NCBI RefSeq assembly: GCF_029109325.1
Contig: NZ_JAQKQJ010000014.1
Coordinates: 1-64,000 of the forward strand
DNA from: Nodosilinea sp. PGN35
Lineage (GTDB): Bacteria > Cyanobacteriota > Cyanobacteriia > Phormidesmidales > Phormidesmidaceae
Reading direction: 5' to 3'
Length of the DNA stretch: 64,000 nt
Positions 41,601 to 50,557 of the stretch are shown here, piece by piece (position 1 is the stretch's first letter; every line of letters begins with the position of its first letter). A program made the position numbers and the translations under genes. The notes beneath the pieces are model-generated. The model had not been told where the DNA came from and did not search any database. It saw only the letters and a list, made by a program, of their open reading frames with translations.

Positions 41601-42644
41601 AGCGGTGACAAACACCTGCTCGATCTGCCGCTGGAGTTTGGCCGCCAGATCGCTGGGGTAGTTGAGGTCGAAGAAATTTTTGCCCACGGCGTCTGCCAGG
41701 GTCAGGCCCCACAGGTCGAGCAGGGGCTGGTTGACAAAGAGGTAGCGCCCCTGGCGGTCGAACAGGTAGACAAAGTCACTGATGGTCGAAAGCATGGCAT
41801 CGAAACTGTGGGATTGCTCCACCAGTTCGTCAAAGCTATCGTCGAGGGCGGCCTCAGATTCTTTGAGGGCGGTGATATCTACGGCGGTTCCGTAGCTCAC
41901 CTGCTGTTCTAAATCCATCTGGCAACGCCACAGCAGCCAGCGATAGCTGCCGTCGCTGTGGCGGTAGCGGTTTTCAAAGGACAGCACTTCGCCACCGGTC
42001 AGCAGTCGCTCTGACTCCAGCACTGACAGGCTGCGATCGTCGGGATGCACAAACTCAAGCCAGGGGCGGGAGGTCATGGCGGCGGTCGTCCAGCCCAGGA
42101 CTCGTTCAAAGGTGGGGCTCACCCAGCGAAAATGGCCGTCGCCGCCGACGATCGCCTGCAAGTCTGAGCCCACGGCGAGAAACCGCTCCCGATCTAGCTG
42201 TCGGGCGGTGGCGGCATAGGCCTGACGGCTACAGGGGCAGAGGGCAGCCTCAAGGGCCTGATGGAGTTGAGTCGCCGTCAGGCGATCGCGAACCAGGTAG
42301 TCTACGGCCCCGGCCCGCACCGCCTGCACCGCCAGAGCGGCATCGTTGTCGCCCAGGGCGACGGTGGGCGGGCAGTCGTGGCCCAGACGGGCATGCAGGT
42401 GTCGGAGCATTGCAAACTTGGAGGCATCTGGGCCACAACAGGTCAGCAGAATGGCGTCGATGGGCTGGGATTGGCACCGGGCCAGCACCGGGCCGTCGTA
42501 GACCTCTTCTATCACCCGGTAGGCGGGGGTGGGATGCTGCTGCAAAAGGCGCTGGTAGGTGTCTGCCGCCCCGGCAGTGCCACCGATGGCGAGCAGAGTG
42601 CGGTGGTCATGGGGGTGCCTCTCGGAACCGTCGTAGTTTGCCAT
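38634..42644 (-). CDS. Hybrid sensor histidine kinase with five PAS and one GAF domain (1336 aa)
   Basis: Order from the N-terminus: a receiver-like domain (about 13-135) whose phospho-acceptor site reads LLTCCGPD, so it is probably inactive; PAS domains starting near 151, 285, 406, 535 and 826, of which several have PAC-type ends such as GTAVDITALKESE; a GAF domain (652-815); HisKA with LSHELRSP near 966; an HATPase domain with NLLSNAVKF and GLGLGLSIV; and a C-terminal receiver (about 1200-1330) with VCDIGMPDLDG. No membrane segment is seen, so it senses cytoplasmic signals. No response regulator gene is adjacent. Confidence 0.9.
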   Translation of the reverse strand: MANYDGSERHPHDHRTLLAIGGTAGAADTYQRLLQQHPTPAYRVIEEVYDGPVLARCQSQPIDAILLTCCGPDASKFAMLRHLHARLGHDCPPTVALGDNDAALAVQAVRAGAVDYLVRDRLTATQLHQALEAALCPCSRQAYAATARQLDRERFLAVGSDLQAIVGGDGHFRWVSPTFERVLGWTTAAMTSRPWLEFVHPDDRSLSVLESERLLTGGEVLSFENRYRHSDGSYRWLLWRCQMDLEQQVSYGTAVDITALKESEAALDDSFDELVEQSHSFDAMLSTISDFVYLFDRQGRYLFVNQPLLDLWGLTLADAVGKNFFDLNYPSDLAAKLQRQIEQVFVTAQPVRDEMPYTSPTGISGVYEYIFAPLLGPEGTVQSVVGSTRDVTERKLIEATLQASEERCRLIADTVPQIIWITDADGRVEFVNQQWQDYTGSLEEPATALEALVSFVHPADVATTMTAFNQALQAGGAFRAEHRVQSAAGTYRWFLVQAEPYQDPQTGKISRWFGTLVDVHDLKIAEAALRASEEKYRSLFNSMDEGFCILQVLFDRGDRPIDYRYVECNPAFERQTGLVNALGRTIRELVPTIEPFWFDIYGRVALTGDPMRFEDHAESMGRWFDVNAFRIGDPQERKVAVLFSDITDRKRREANTALLTEVSNYLSRLESADEIMQVVGAKIGEYLHITACIFCEVDKSQNEITVNYGWRDTRVPSPLRTYRLREYLSEEFDRASRAGETVVVHNTQTDGRVVGSPNYAELEIQSFVTVPFHHNGEWVYYLAITDSRPRLWHDDELNLIKEISNRIFPCLERAYAEERLRQSEERFRLLVTTSSDTLYSMSADWSEMRNLDGKNFLTPTEQPDRNWLEKYIPPEDQPQVLAVIQQAICDRGPFEFEHRVMRLDGTVGWTLSRAVPLLNEHNEIVEWFGAASDVTDRKRLLERERTARENAERANRTKDELLAILSHELRSPLNPILGWSRLLQTRQLDAAKTSKALATIERNAKLQTQLIDDLLDVARILRGKLEIKNTAIDLASIITAAMDVVRTSVEAKSMVMQAALGDGCLVRGDSARLQQVIWNLLSNAVKFTPQGGQIAIRLEQRPDCAQVTIADTGKGISPVFLPRLFDSFRQEDVSITRQYGGLGLGLSIVKYLVEAHGGSIVADSPGEGQGATFTLQLPLLKTAPSLPAPAPHAAALDLAGIKVLTVDDSEDSRDLLATVLEQYGAEVKVATSGQEVLAQLASFAPHVLVCDIGMPDLDGYTLLQQIRALPPEQGGRVPAIALTAYAQTDDRQRALDSGFQRHIPKPVETATLLSAIAQLTRRADHRADRREAEAEG

Positions 42645-43032
42645 AGTCAGAAGTGGTGACCCCGGCTGCTGAGGAGCGCCATCGGTTCTTTCCTCAGCTG
42701 CCGCTGGCCCACTGCCAGGTCAATCTCCGGTCGAGGGGGGCAGAGGCTGTAGAGAAGAAGCGAATGCCGACAGTGGCAGCATCGAATAGGAGTCGTAGGG
42801 TAAAGAGATTTTGAAAGGTGTTTATGCAATAAACTCTACAGCCTCGGCCATATTCTGAAATCCCTCCCTAGACAGTACTTGAGAGCTGGTTGCCGCCGCC
42901 TTCCCCTGCAACCCTCGGCCTGAGCGCGGCGCTGTGTTCCCCGCCCGCCTCAAGTTGGCCCACAGTTCAGTCCTTAAGGCTGTAGATTGGGTCTATTCTT
43001 GAAGGGACGCCGAATTTTGCTCAGCCGTAGCC
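42645..43032. other. Divergent intergenic region between the hybrid kinase and ilvE
   Basis: A 388-base region without any supported gene. It must contain both promoters. I see no clear boxes, riboswitch or hairpin, and no ribosome site directly before the ilvE start. Confidence 0.4.
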
Positions 43033-43947
43033 ATGCACAACTTTTTACCCGTCGCCTACTTCGAAGGCCAGTTTTGCGACTTTAGCGACGCCAAGATTTC
43101 CATTGCCACCCATGCCCTGCACTACGGCACCGGGGCCTTCGGCGGGCTGCGCGGCATTCCTGACCCGGCGGGGAGCGGGCGAATTTTGCTGTTTCGCCTC
43201 GATCGCCACTGCCAGCGGCTCAGCACCAGCGCCCGACTGCTCAACTACGACCTGCCCGCCGACAAAATTCAGTCGGTAATCGAAACCTTCGTCCGCAAGA
43301 ATAGCCCCGACAAGTCGTTTTACATTCGCCCCTTTGTCTACACCTCAGACCTGGGGATTTCGCCCCGGCTGCACAATGTTGAGAAAAGCTTCTTTGTCTA
43401 CGGGCTAGAGCTGGGCGACTATCTGTCGCCCGAGGGCGTCACCTGCCGGATCAGCTCCTGGTACCGGCAGGAAGACCGCAGCCTGCCCCTGCGCGGCAAA
43501 ATCAGCGGCGCTTACATCACCTCGTCGCTGGCCAAAACCGAAGCCGTGGAGTCGGGCTTCGACGAGTCGATTCTGATGAACTCCCAGGGCAAGGTGAGCG
43601 AGGCCTCGGGCATGAACGTGTTTATTGTGCGCAACGGCAGGCTGATCACCCCCGGCTACGAGCAGGATATTCTCGAAGGCATCACCCGCGACAGCATTCT
43701 CACCGTGGCCCGCGACCTGGGCATTGAGGTGGTCGAGCGCCCGGTCGATAAGTCGGAGCTGCTGATCGCCGACGAGGTGTTCTTGAGCGGCACGGCGGCC
43801 AAGATCACCCCGGTGCGCCAGGTCGAGTCGTACAAGCTGCCCGCCCATCGCCCCGTCACCGATCGCCTGCGCGACCAGCTCACCGCTATCACCGAAGGGC
43901 GCAACGAGGCGTACAAAGACTGGGTGTTTGCGATCGATTTGGGGTAG
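43033..43947 (+). CDS. ilvE: Branched-chain amino acid aminotransferase
   Basis: VAYFEGQFCDFSDAKISIATHALHYGTGAFGGLRG, then FRLDRHCQRL, SFYIRPFVYTSDLGI, GKISGAYITSSLAKTEAVESGFDESILMNSQGKVSEASGMNVFIVRNGRL, is class IV PLP-dependent aminotransferase. The PLP lysine lies in the GAYITSSLAK segment and E-A-S-G-M-N follows. It makes the last step of Val, Leu and Ile synthesis. Length (304) is typical for the cyanobacterial enzyme. It stands alone, facing away from the histidine kinase. Confidence 0.95.
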   Translation: MHNFLPVAYFEGQFCDFSDAKISIATHALHYGTGAFGGLRGIPDPAGSGRILLFRLDRHCQRLSTSARLLNYDLPADKIQSVIETFVRKNSPDKSFYIRPFVYTSDLGISPRLHNVEKSFFVYGLELGDYLSPEGVTCRISSWYRQEDRSLPLRGKISGAYITSSLAKTEAVESGFDESILMNSQGKVSEASGMNVFIVRNGRLITPGYEQDILEGITRDSILTVARDLGIEVVERPVDKSELLIADEVFLSGTAAKITPVRQVESYKLPAHRPVTDRLRDQLTAITEGRNEAYKDWVFAIDLG

Positions 43948-43958
43948 TTGTCCCCAGC

Positions 43959-44429
43959 TTATTCCCCCAAGACTTTGCGAAACGTTACTTTGTCGTAGCC
44001 CGTCGCGTAGAAGTCGCGGATGCGCCCTTCCTCCTGGTAACCGCAGTTAGCGTAAAACCTGCGGACGCGCTCAAAGTCAGGGGAACCTGAGGTTTCGACG
44101 ATGAGCATGCGCCCATTCCGTGCCGCTAGCGTTTGCTCAACGTAGCGCAATAGCGCCGTCCCCCGCCCCTGCCCCTGACGGCTGGGGTGAATCGCAATCA
44201 GCTGAAGATTCCAGGTCTGGTCGGTCATTCGTTCTAGCTCGTAATAGGCAACCCCGACGGGTTCATTGTCGTCGTCAGTCAGCCAAAACGCCCTGTCTGC
44301 CATGCTGTGGTCAAAGGAGTTAGTCAAGAGGGTGCTCAACTCCTGGAGCTGGTGGGGGTCAAACAGTCCAGTCGCATCAGCTAGGGATAGTAGACTGCCG
44401 ACATCAGCGGCGATCGCGGGGCGAATCAT
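43959..44429 (-). CDS. GNAT family N-acetyltransferase (156 aa)
   Basis: LQLIAIHPSRQGQGRGTALLRYVEQTLAARNGRMLIVETSG is the acetyl-CoA binding motif (R-Q-G-Q-G-R-G), followed by FERVRRFYANCGYQEEGRIRDFYATGYDKVTFRK, the usual C-terminal GNAT end. The substrate cannot be predicted. It ends 11 bases from the ilvE stop codon and is convergent with it. Confidence 0.88.
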   Translation of the reverse strand: MIRPAIAADVGSLLSLADATGLFDPHQLQELSTLLTNSFDHSMADRAFWLTDDDNEPVGVAYYELERMTDQTWNLQLIAIHPSRQGQGRGTALLRYVEQTLAARNGRMLIVETSGSPDFERVRRFYANCGYQEEGRIRDFYATGYDKVTFRKVLGE

Positions 44430-44636
44430 GGCAAAAACTCGGAATTTTGCAGGGAGCCAGGTAGCGAATGCTGCTGCCTCTGGGGAGTACGGACGTCAAC
44501 CAGACTGGTCAACGTCAACCTTGCCCTCACCCCAGCGTCGGCCTGTAGCCCTCACAGCTCGTACTACAAAATGCTACACCCGCTTGCTTAAAATTTCCTG
44601 AGGCCTGCATCAAGCCCGACGCCGGGTCACCGCTGG

Positions 44637-45959
44637 CTAAAGCAGATGCCTAAACAGCAGCGCCAGCCGCCCTTTGACCTTTTCCGCGCCGGGGCGGTTT
44701 TGCCAGTCGGCGTAGGTGATACAGCGGCTGTTGTCCATGGCGTCGAGGAAGAACTGCTCCACCCGGCGGGCCAGTTCGGGGTAGGCTCCCGAGATATTTA
44801 GCTCGTCATTGTGGAAGTAGCTGCGGGGGTCAAAGTTGGCGCTGCCGGTGCTCACCCAGTCGTCATCGACCAGCACAAACTTGGCGTGCATCATGCTGGG
44901 CTGATACTCGCAGATTTTGATGCCGGCCTTGAGCAGGGGGCCGTAGAGGCCGCGGCTGGCCAGGTGCACCATGAGCTTATCGGTAGCCGCCCCCATGGTG
45001 AGAATGCGAACGTCTACCCCTGCTTGACAGGCGCAGATCAGGGCCTGAATGGTTTCGTCGTCGGGCACCAGGTAGGGGCTGCCAATCCACAGCCGCTGTT
45101 TGGCGGCCAGAATGTGAAGCTGCATCAGCAGCCGCATGGAAGACTCGTTGAGGGTCGAGGTGTTGTCGGTGATGAACAGCGGCGTAGACCCCTGCTTTTG
45201 TACGGCGTGCAGCCCCTCTTTGAGGTTGATGCACCCGCCCGCGCAGGACCAGTTCTGCAAAAATTTGCCCTGGAGTAGGTTCACCACTTCGCCTTCGTAG
45301 GCCACCTCAAAGTCGAGCCAGGGGGCTTTGTCGTGGTCAAAGGCAACGCCGTCCCAATAGTCGGATACCCCAGCGCCGCCGATGTACACCCGCTGCCCGT
45401 CGATGATCAGCAGCTTGCGGTGCGATCGCGAGTTGTACTCCAGGGGAGCCCGCCAGTCGAGGGGGCGAAAAAACTGAATTTCAACCCCGATGTTTCTCAG
45501 CCGCTGCCAGTATTTCTCGGGCATGGCTTTAGTGCCCTGGTGGTCGAGCAGCAGCTGTACCGCCACCCCGGCCAGGGCGCGATCGATAATCACCTCGGCA
45601 AACTCGCTGGCCCGGCGGCCCGGCGTCATAAAGTAGGTTTCGTACTGAATCAGATGCTCGGCGCTGGCCATAGCGGCGTTGCGGGCGGCGTAGACATCGT
45701 CGATCGTGTGCCAAAAGCCTATCAGGTGGCCGGTGGTGTCAGCCGAGTTGGCCAACCCCTCCATGCTCAGCGCAAAGCGGGGGTCATCCAGGCTGGGCAC
45801 GTTGTCAATCGTGCAGGTCGAGGCCGGGCGAAACCCTCCCCTCAAATAGGCGTAGCTGACCAGCAGCAGTACCACCAGACCCAGGCCCGCCAGCAACCAC
45901 CACAGCTCCACAGGGGGAGGCTCTCCGTCAGAATCTGAGGCTTCGACCGAGGTAGGCAT
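44637..45959 (-). CDS. Phospholipase D/cardiolipin-synthase-like membrane protein (440 aa)
   Basis: Two HKD motifs are present: HRKLLIIDGQRVYIGGAGVSDYWDG near residue 185 and MHAKFVLVDDDWVSTGSANFD near residue 355. One N-terminal membrane anchor (LWWLLAGLGLVVLLLVSYAYL) precedes a long loop. The pattern fits bacterial cardiolipin synthases (ClsB/Cls-like) that condense phosphatidylglycerol, though many cyanobacteria have no cardiolipin and related PLD enzymes have other substrates. Both catalytic halves look intact. Confidence 0.85.
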   Translation of the reverse strand: MPTSVEASDSDGEPPPVELWWLLAGLGLVVLLLVSYAYLRGGFRPASTCTIDNVPSLDDPRFALSMEGLANSADTTGHLIGFWHTIDDVYAARNAAMASAEHLIQYETYFMTPGRRASEFAEVIIDRALAGVAVQLLLDHQGTKAMPEKYWQRLRNIGVEIQFFRPLDWRAPLEYNSRSHRKLLIIDGQRVYIGGAGVSDYWDGVAFDHDKAPWLDFEVAYEGEVVNLLQGKFLQNWSCAGGCINLKEGLHAVQKQGSTPLFITDNTSTLNESSMRLLMQLHILAAKQRLWIGSPYLVPDDETIQALICACQAGVDVRILTMGAATDKLMVHLASRGLYGPLLKAGIKICEYQPSMMHAKFVLVDDDWVSTGSANFDPRSYFHNDELNISGAYPELARRVEQFFLDAMDNSRCITYADWQNRPGAEKVKGRLALLFRHLL

Positions 45960-46214
45960 GGCAGTTGTTACCGTGAAAATAAAAGTAGGCTCCCAGCATA
46001 GTCACTTAGCTGGCTCCGGTATCTCTATCTAGAGAAACAGCCCTGGGGACTGAGTGATCCGCCAGGCCGACGGTGGATGGGTAGAGCCCAGGAGGTAGGG
46101 CCCAGGGCTCAAGCCCGCCGTGAACCTGAAAACCTCGGCCTCTGCCAGGCCAGCCGGTCATGATTTCTGGATTAAGTGCTGACCCTGATTAGGTACCGGG
46201 CCGCCTGCAACGTT

Positions 46215-47510
46215 CTAAACCGCCGATCGCGCGGACGGCAGCACCCGGCTCAGCACGACGTACAGCACCAGGGCCGACACCACGCCGTTGATCGGCACAA
46301 TCCCCCAGTCTGCCTGGCCCGTCAGGTAGGCGATCGCCGAGGAGCCCACGTAGGCGATCACCCCGGCCCAGTTGAAGGCAGGCTGGGGGTCGTCGAGGGC
46401 CGGAAACTGTCCCCGGCGGTAGATCCAGTAGTCGGCCATGACAATGCCGCCAATGGGGGGAATAAACGTGCCCAGCAAAATCAGGTACTGCACCAGCATT
46501 TCGTAAATGCCGCCCCAGGCCATCAGCAGCGCAATGGTTGCGCCCCCCAGCACAAACAGGGTGCGGCGGCTACTGCGAAACATATTCGACCCGGCGATGG
46601 AGAAGGCGTAGATGGTGTTGTCCTGGGTAGTCCACATATTCAAAAAGAACAGCACCAGGCCCCCCACCAGCAGGCCCTGCTGGGCCATCACCTGGACAAT
46701 GTCGGGCTCGCCGTAGACCTTGGCGCAAAATGCCCCCGAAAAAATCAAAAATCCGTTGCCCAAAAAGAAGGCAATCAGGGTGGCGATAAAGCCCATTTTG
46801 CCGGTCTTGGCAAACCGGCTCCAGTTGGTGGCCTGGGTGCCGCCCGAGACAAAGGTACCGACAATGATGGTGATCGCCGCGCCCAGGGGCAGGGGATCGG
46901 CGATCGCCGCCTGCTGTAAGCCCTCAAAGCCGCCCACATCCCGCGAGGCCACCGACAGACTCATGGCCATTAGCACCACCATGGCGGGCACCGCCAGACG
47001 GCTCAGCCAGTCCATCGCTTTGTAGCCAAAGTAGGCGGTCGAGCAAAAGGCGTAGGTAAAGAACAGAATAATCAGCCAGTTCCACGAGGCGGGCACCCCG
47101 GCCAGGGTGTTGAGCAGCTGGGCCATCAGCGCCGAGCCCCAGGCGTACCAGCCAATCTGGGTGAAACCCAGAATAAAATCGACCCAGCGCGAGCCCACGT
47201 TGCCAAAGCTAAACCGCGCCATCAGCACCGTCGAGAGCCCGGTTTTGCCCGCAATATAGCCCAACAGCGCCGCGTACAGCCCCAGAATGAGGTTGCCGAT
47301 GACAATCAGCCCCACCAGGTTGGGCCAAAACTGAAACGAGGGGCCAACTAACCCACCGGCAAACAGGGTGCCCGAGTAAAGGGTAAAGCCCACCAAAATT
47401 GGGGCCAGGGAGATGAGCGATCGCCGCGCCGCCTCGGGCACCGGGCTGAGGGGATAGTCTTCTGAGCCACGGCTGCGGCTGCCCGTAGACGGTTCGGTAG
47501 TGGTTGCCAT
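46215..47510 (-). CDS. NCS1 family nucleobase permease, CodB-like (about 431 aa)
   Basis: The sequence shows twelve hydrophobic spans and NCS1 motifs: LAPILVGFTLYSGTLFAGGLVGPSFQFW near the start, LSTVLMARFSFGNVGSRWVDFILGFTQIGWYAWGSALMAQLL, and FIPPIGGIVMADYWIYRRGQFP near the end. CodB-type members import cytosine or related bases with Na+ or H+. A TTG-started frame runs to 47534; I prefer the ATG at 47510. A palindrome just upstream (47564-47581) may control expression. No deaminase gene is adjacent. Confidence 0.85.
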   Translation of the reverse strand: MATTTEPSTGSRSRGSEDYPLSPVPEAARRSLISLAPILVGFTLYSGTLFAGGLVGPSFQFWPNLVGLIVIGNLILGLYAALLGYIAGKTGLSTVLMARFSFGNVGSRWVDFILGFTQIGWYAWGSALMAQLLNTLAGVPASWNWLIILFFTYAFCSTAYFGYKAMDWLSRLAVPAMVVLMAMSLSVASRDVGGFEGLQQAAIADPLPLGAAITIIVGTFVSGGTQATNWSRFAKTGKMGFIATLIAFFLGNGFLIFSGAFCAKVYGEPDIVQVMAQQGLLVGGLVLFFLNMWTTQDNTIYAFSIAGSNMFRSSRRTLFVLGGATIALLMAWGGIYEMLVQYLILLGTFIPPIGGIVMADYWIYRRGQFPALDDPQPAFNWAGVIAYVGSSAIAYLTGQADWGIVPINGVVSALVLYVVLSRVLPSARSAV

Positions 47511-47534
47511 AGGAAACCCATCGTGCATTTCCAA

Positions 47535-47838
47535 TCACTGTAAGGATAGACCACCGAACAAAAAGTGTTCCATAAAACACTGGCGGCAGAGATGCCGGGC
47601 TGGCCCAAGGCCGACACCACAGGAACTGGAGCCAGCCTCAGGGGCGGGCCGCCACGACCGCAGGCCGGTTTGCAGAGCCGCTCTGCTTAAGCAATGTCAC
47701 TCTGACTACGGTCTAGAGTAATTCAGAGTAGGATGGCTCTAGGCCAGGGGAACAAGTCTGTTTTAGGCACCTTAACTCTGCCCCTGACTGTAGAGCGACA
47801 ACGTCACCCAAAACGTCACCCAAAGGTTCATCGATCCC
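47535..47838. other. Divergent intergenic region between the permease and M1 peptidase genes
   Basis: About 300 bases without a supported gene. It holds the palindrome at 47564-47581 on the permease side. Near the peptidase gene a short repeat CGTCACCCAAA occurs twice (about 47802-47826). Confidence 0.4.
47564..47581. promoter_or_regulatory. Palindrome upstream of the permease gene
   Basis: AGTGTT and AACACT are separated by six bases (CCATAA). It lies 54 bases upstream of the chosen permease start. It could be a binding site for a dimeric repressor, but no matching regulator gene is nearby. Confidence 0.3.
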
Positions 47839-50454
47839 ATGCCCAATGCCCACCGCACGTTCAAGCGCCTGCAAGACGACAACAACGGCTACAAGTCGTT
47901 TGAAATGCCGGGGGCAAAACCTCACTACAACCCCGATCGCCCCGGTCAGGTGGAGCACATCGCCCTGGACTTGAGCCTGGATCTGGAGCAAAAAATCTGC
48001 ACAGGCACCTGCAAAATTCGCATCAACCCGGTGCGCGATGGCGTAGAGAGTCTAACGCTGGACGCGGTGAACCAGAAGATCGAGTCGGTCACAGTGGGCA
48101 GTGCCCGGCAAGAGTTTGACTACGACGGTGAGCAGCTCCACATTCGCCTAGAGAATCCGACTGTAGCCGGGGAGAGCTTTACGGTGGCGATCGCCTACCG
48201 CCTGGTGCAGCCCGAGCGCGGCCTCTACTTCATTGGCCCCGACCAGCACTACCCCGACAAACCCGTGCAGGTGTGGACCCAGGGGGAAGACGAAGACTCG
48301 CGCTTCTGGTTTCCCTGCTTCGACTATCCGGGCATGCTCTCCACCTCAGAGATCCGGGTGCGGGTGCCCGCCCAGTACCAGGTGGTCTCTAACGGCGAGC
48401 TGATCGAAACCCAGGCAGACGGCGACCACAAGATCTTCCACTGGCAGCAGCAGCAAGTGCACCCCACCTATCTCATGGCCCTGGCCGTGGGCGAGTTCGA
48501 CGTCATCCAAGACCAGTGGCAGGATATTCCCGTTACCTACTACGTGGAGAAAGGTCGCCAGGACCAGGGCCAGATCACCATGGGCAAGACGCCGCGCATG
48601 GTGGAATTTTTGAGCGAAAAGTACGGCTACCGCTACGCCTTCCCCAAGTACGCCCAGGTGTGCGCCGCCGACTTCATCTTTGGCGGCATGGAAAATACCT
48701 CGGTGACGATTCTCACCGATCGCTGCCTGCTGGACGAACGCGCTGCCTTAGACAATCGCGGTTCTGAGTCGCTGGTGGTGCACGAGCTGGCCCACCAGTG
48801 GTTCGGGGATTTGCTGGTGATCAACCACTGGAGCCACGCCTGGGTAAAAGAGGGCATGGCCACCTACTCCGAGGTGATGTGGACGGAGCAGGAGTACGGC
48901 CCCGACGAGGCCGCCTACTACCGCCTGGGCGAGGCCCGCAGCTATTTAGACGAAGACAAGAGCCGCTACCGTCGCCCCATGGTCACCCACGTGTACCGCG
49001 AGGCGATCGAGCTCTATGACCGCCATATCTACGAAAAAGGGGCCTGCGTCTACCACATGATCCGCGCCGAGCTAGGCGATGCCCTGTTCTGGAAAGCCAT
49101 CCACACCTTTGTGCAGGACAACGCCCACCAGACCGTGGAGACCATCGACCTGCTGCGGGCGATCGACCGGGCCACCGGGCGCAACCTCCGGCCCCTGTTT
49201 GATCAGTACGTGCTGCGCGGCGGCCACCCCGACTACAAAGTCGCCTACAGCTGGGATGGGGACAGCCACCTGGCCAAGCTCACTGTCACCCAGACCCAGG
49301 CCAAGGACGGCGACACCAGCAGCACCAGCGGCCTGTTTGACCTGCGCATTCCCATCGGCTTTGGTTACCTCAGCAAGGGCAAAGCCCCTGGGGTTGAGGT
49401 CAAGCCCTTCACGGTGCGCATCCACGAGCGGGAGCAGGCCCTGTTCTTTCCGTTAGACAAAAAGCCCGATTTCATCAGCTTTGACGTGGGCAACCACTAC
49501 CTCAAAACCGTCGAGCTGGAGTACCCGGTGGCCGAACTCAAGGCTCAGCTCCAGCACGACCCCGACCCGCTGTCGCGGATTGAGGCGGCGATCGCCCTGG
49601 CCAAGAAGGGCAATCTCGAAGCCGTCCAGGCGCTTACCCAAGCCCTCACCGATGACCCCTTCTGGGGTGTGCGGGCCGAGGTGGCCGAGCAGCTGGCCTC
49701 GGTGAAACTGGATCAAGCGGTGGAGGGGTTACTCAAAGGACTCGACGACGCCGAAGCCCGCGTGCGCCGCGCCGTGGTAGAGGCCCTGGGCGACATCAAA
49801 ACCGCCGAGAGCTACGAGGCGCTCAAAGGCATCGCCGAGAACGGTGACCCCAGCTACTACGTCGAAGCCGCCGCCATTCGCTCGTTGGGCAAGGTCGGGG
49901 CCGCTGACCTGGAGGGCAAAGCCAAAGACAGGCCAACCCTGGCGCTGCTGGAGAGCATTCTAAAAGAGCGTCAGGGCTGGAATGAGACGGTGCGCTCGGG
50001 GGCGATCGCCGCCCTCAGCCAGTTCAAAGCCTCCGAGAAAGCGCTGGAGCTGCTGCTGAAATACACCGAACCCGGCGTTCCCCAGGCCCTGCGGCTGGCG
50101 GCGATTCGCTCCCTGGGCTCAATCTCGAAAGCCCAGAGCAAGCCCAATGTGGAGCGCATTTTAGACCGCTTAGAGACCATTGCCCACGAGAGCTTCTTTC
50201 TCACCCAGGTGTCGGCGGTGGCGGGCCTGAGCGCCATCGAGACCGGGCGGGCGATCGGCATTCTACAAAGTCTGGCCGACCACACCCCCGATGGCCGCGT
50301 GCGCCGCCGCGCCCAAGAGGCCGTGCAGCAGGTACAAAAGGCGATCGGCAAAGACAAAGCCGTCGAAAAGCTGCGCCAGGAACTCGACGACCTGAAAAAA
50401 TCTAACCAGGAACTCAAGAGCCGCCTTGAAACCCTGGAAGCGAAAGCCAAGTGA
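47839..50454 (+). CDS. M1 family aminopeptidase with C-terminal HEAT repeats (871 aa)
   Basis: The exopeptidase motif GGMENTS, the zinc site HELAH at 315-319, and the third zinc ligand Glu338 in WVKEGMATYSE (HEXXH then 18 residues then E) are all present. The N-terminal beta domain (residues 20-210) is the usual M1 form. After residue about 570 there are HEAT-like repeats (IEAAIALAKKGNLEAVQALTQAL, DDAEARVRRAVVEALGDI, VEAAAIRSLGKV) and a short coiled coil at the end. No signal peptide, so it is cytoplasmic and probably trims peptides. Length matches cyanobacterial members. Confidence 0.93.
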   Translation: MPNAHRTFKRLQDDNNGYKSFEMPGAKPHYNPDRPGQVEHIALDLSLDLEQKICTGTCKIRINPVRDGVESLTLDAVNQKIESVTVGSARQEFDYDGEQLHIRLENPTVAGESFTVAIAYRLVQPERGLYFIGPDQHYPDKPVQVWTQGEDEDSRFWFPCFDYPGMLSTSEIRVRVPAQYQVVSNGELIETQADGDHKIFHWQQQQVHPTYLMALAVGEFDVIQDQWQDIPVTYYVEKGRQDQGQITMGKTPRMVEFLSEKYGYRYAFPKYAQVCAADFIFGGMENTSVTILTDRCLLDERAALDNRGSESLVVHELAHQWFGDLLVINHWSHAWVKEGMATYSEVMWTEQEYGPDEAAYYRLGEARSYLDEDKSRYRRPMVTHVYREAIELYDRHIYEKGACVYHMIRAELGDALFWKAIHTFVQDNAHQTVETIDLLRAIDRATGRNLRPLFDQYVLRGGHPDYKVAYSWDGDSHLAKLTVTQTQAKDGDTSSTSGLFDLRIPIGFGYLSKGKAPGVEVKPFTVRIHEREQALFFPLDKKPDFISFDVGNHYLKTVELEYPVAELKAQLQHDPDPLSRIEAAIALAKKGNLEAVQALTQALTDDPFWGVRAEVAEQLASVKLDQAVEGLLKGLDDAEARVRRAVVEALGDIKTAESYEALKGIAENGDPSYYVEAAAIRSLGKVGAADLEGKAKDRPTLALLESILKERQGWNETVRSGAIAALSQFKASEKALELLLKYTEPGVPQALRLAAIRSLGSISKAQSKPNVERILDRLETIAHESFFLTQVSAVAGLSAIETGRAIGILQSLADHTPDGRVRRRAQEAVQQVQKAIGKDKAVEKLRQELDDLKKSNQELKSRLETLEAKAK

Positions 50455-50557
50455 TCAGAAGGCGTAGGGTTCATTCGCGTGAGTAGTGCACCATTCATAA
50501 TTTCATACACTAAACTCTGTTTAGTCAAAGGCGAGGGGCGACTGAGGCAAAAGACAC

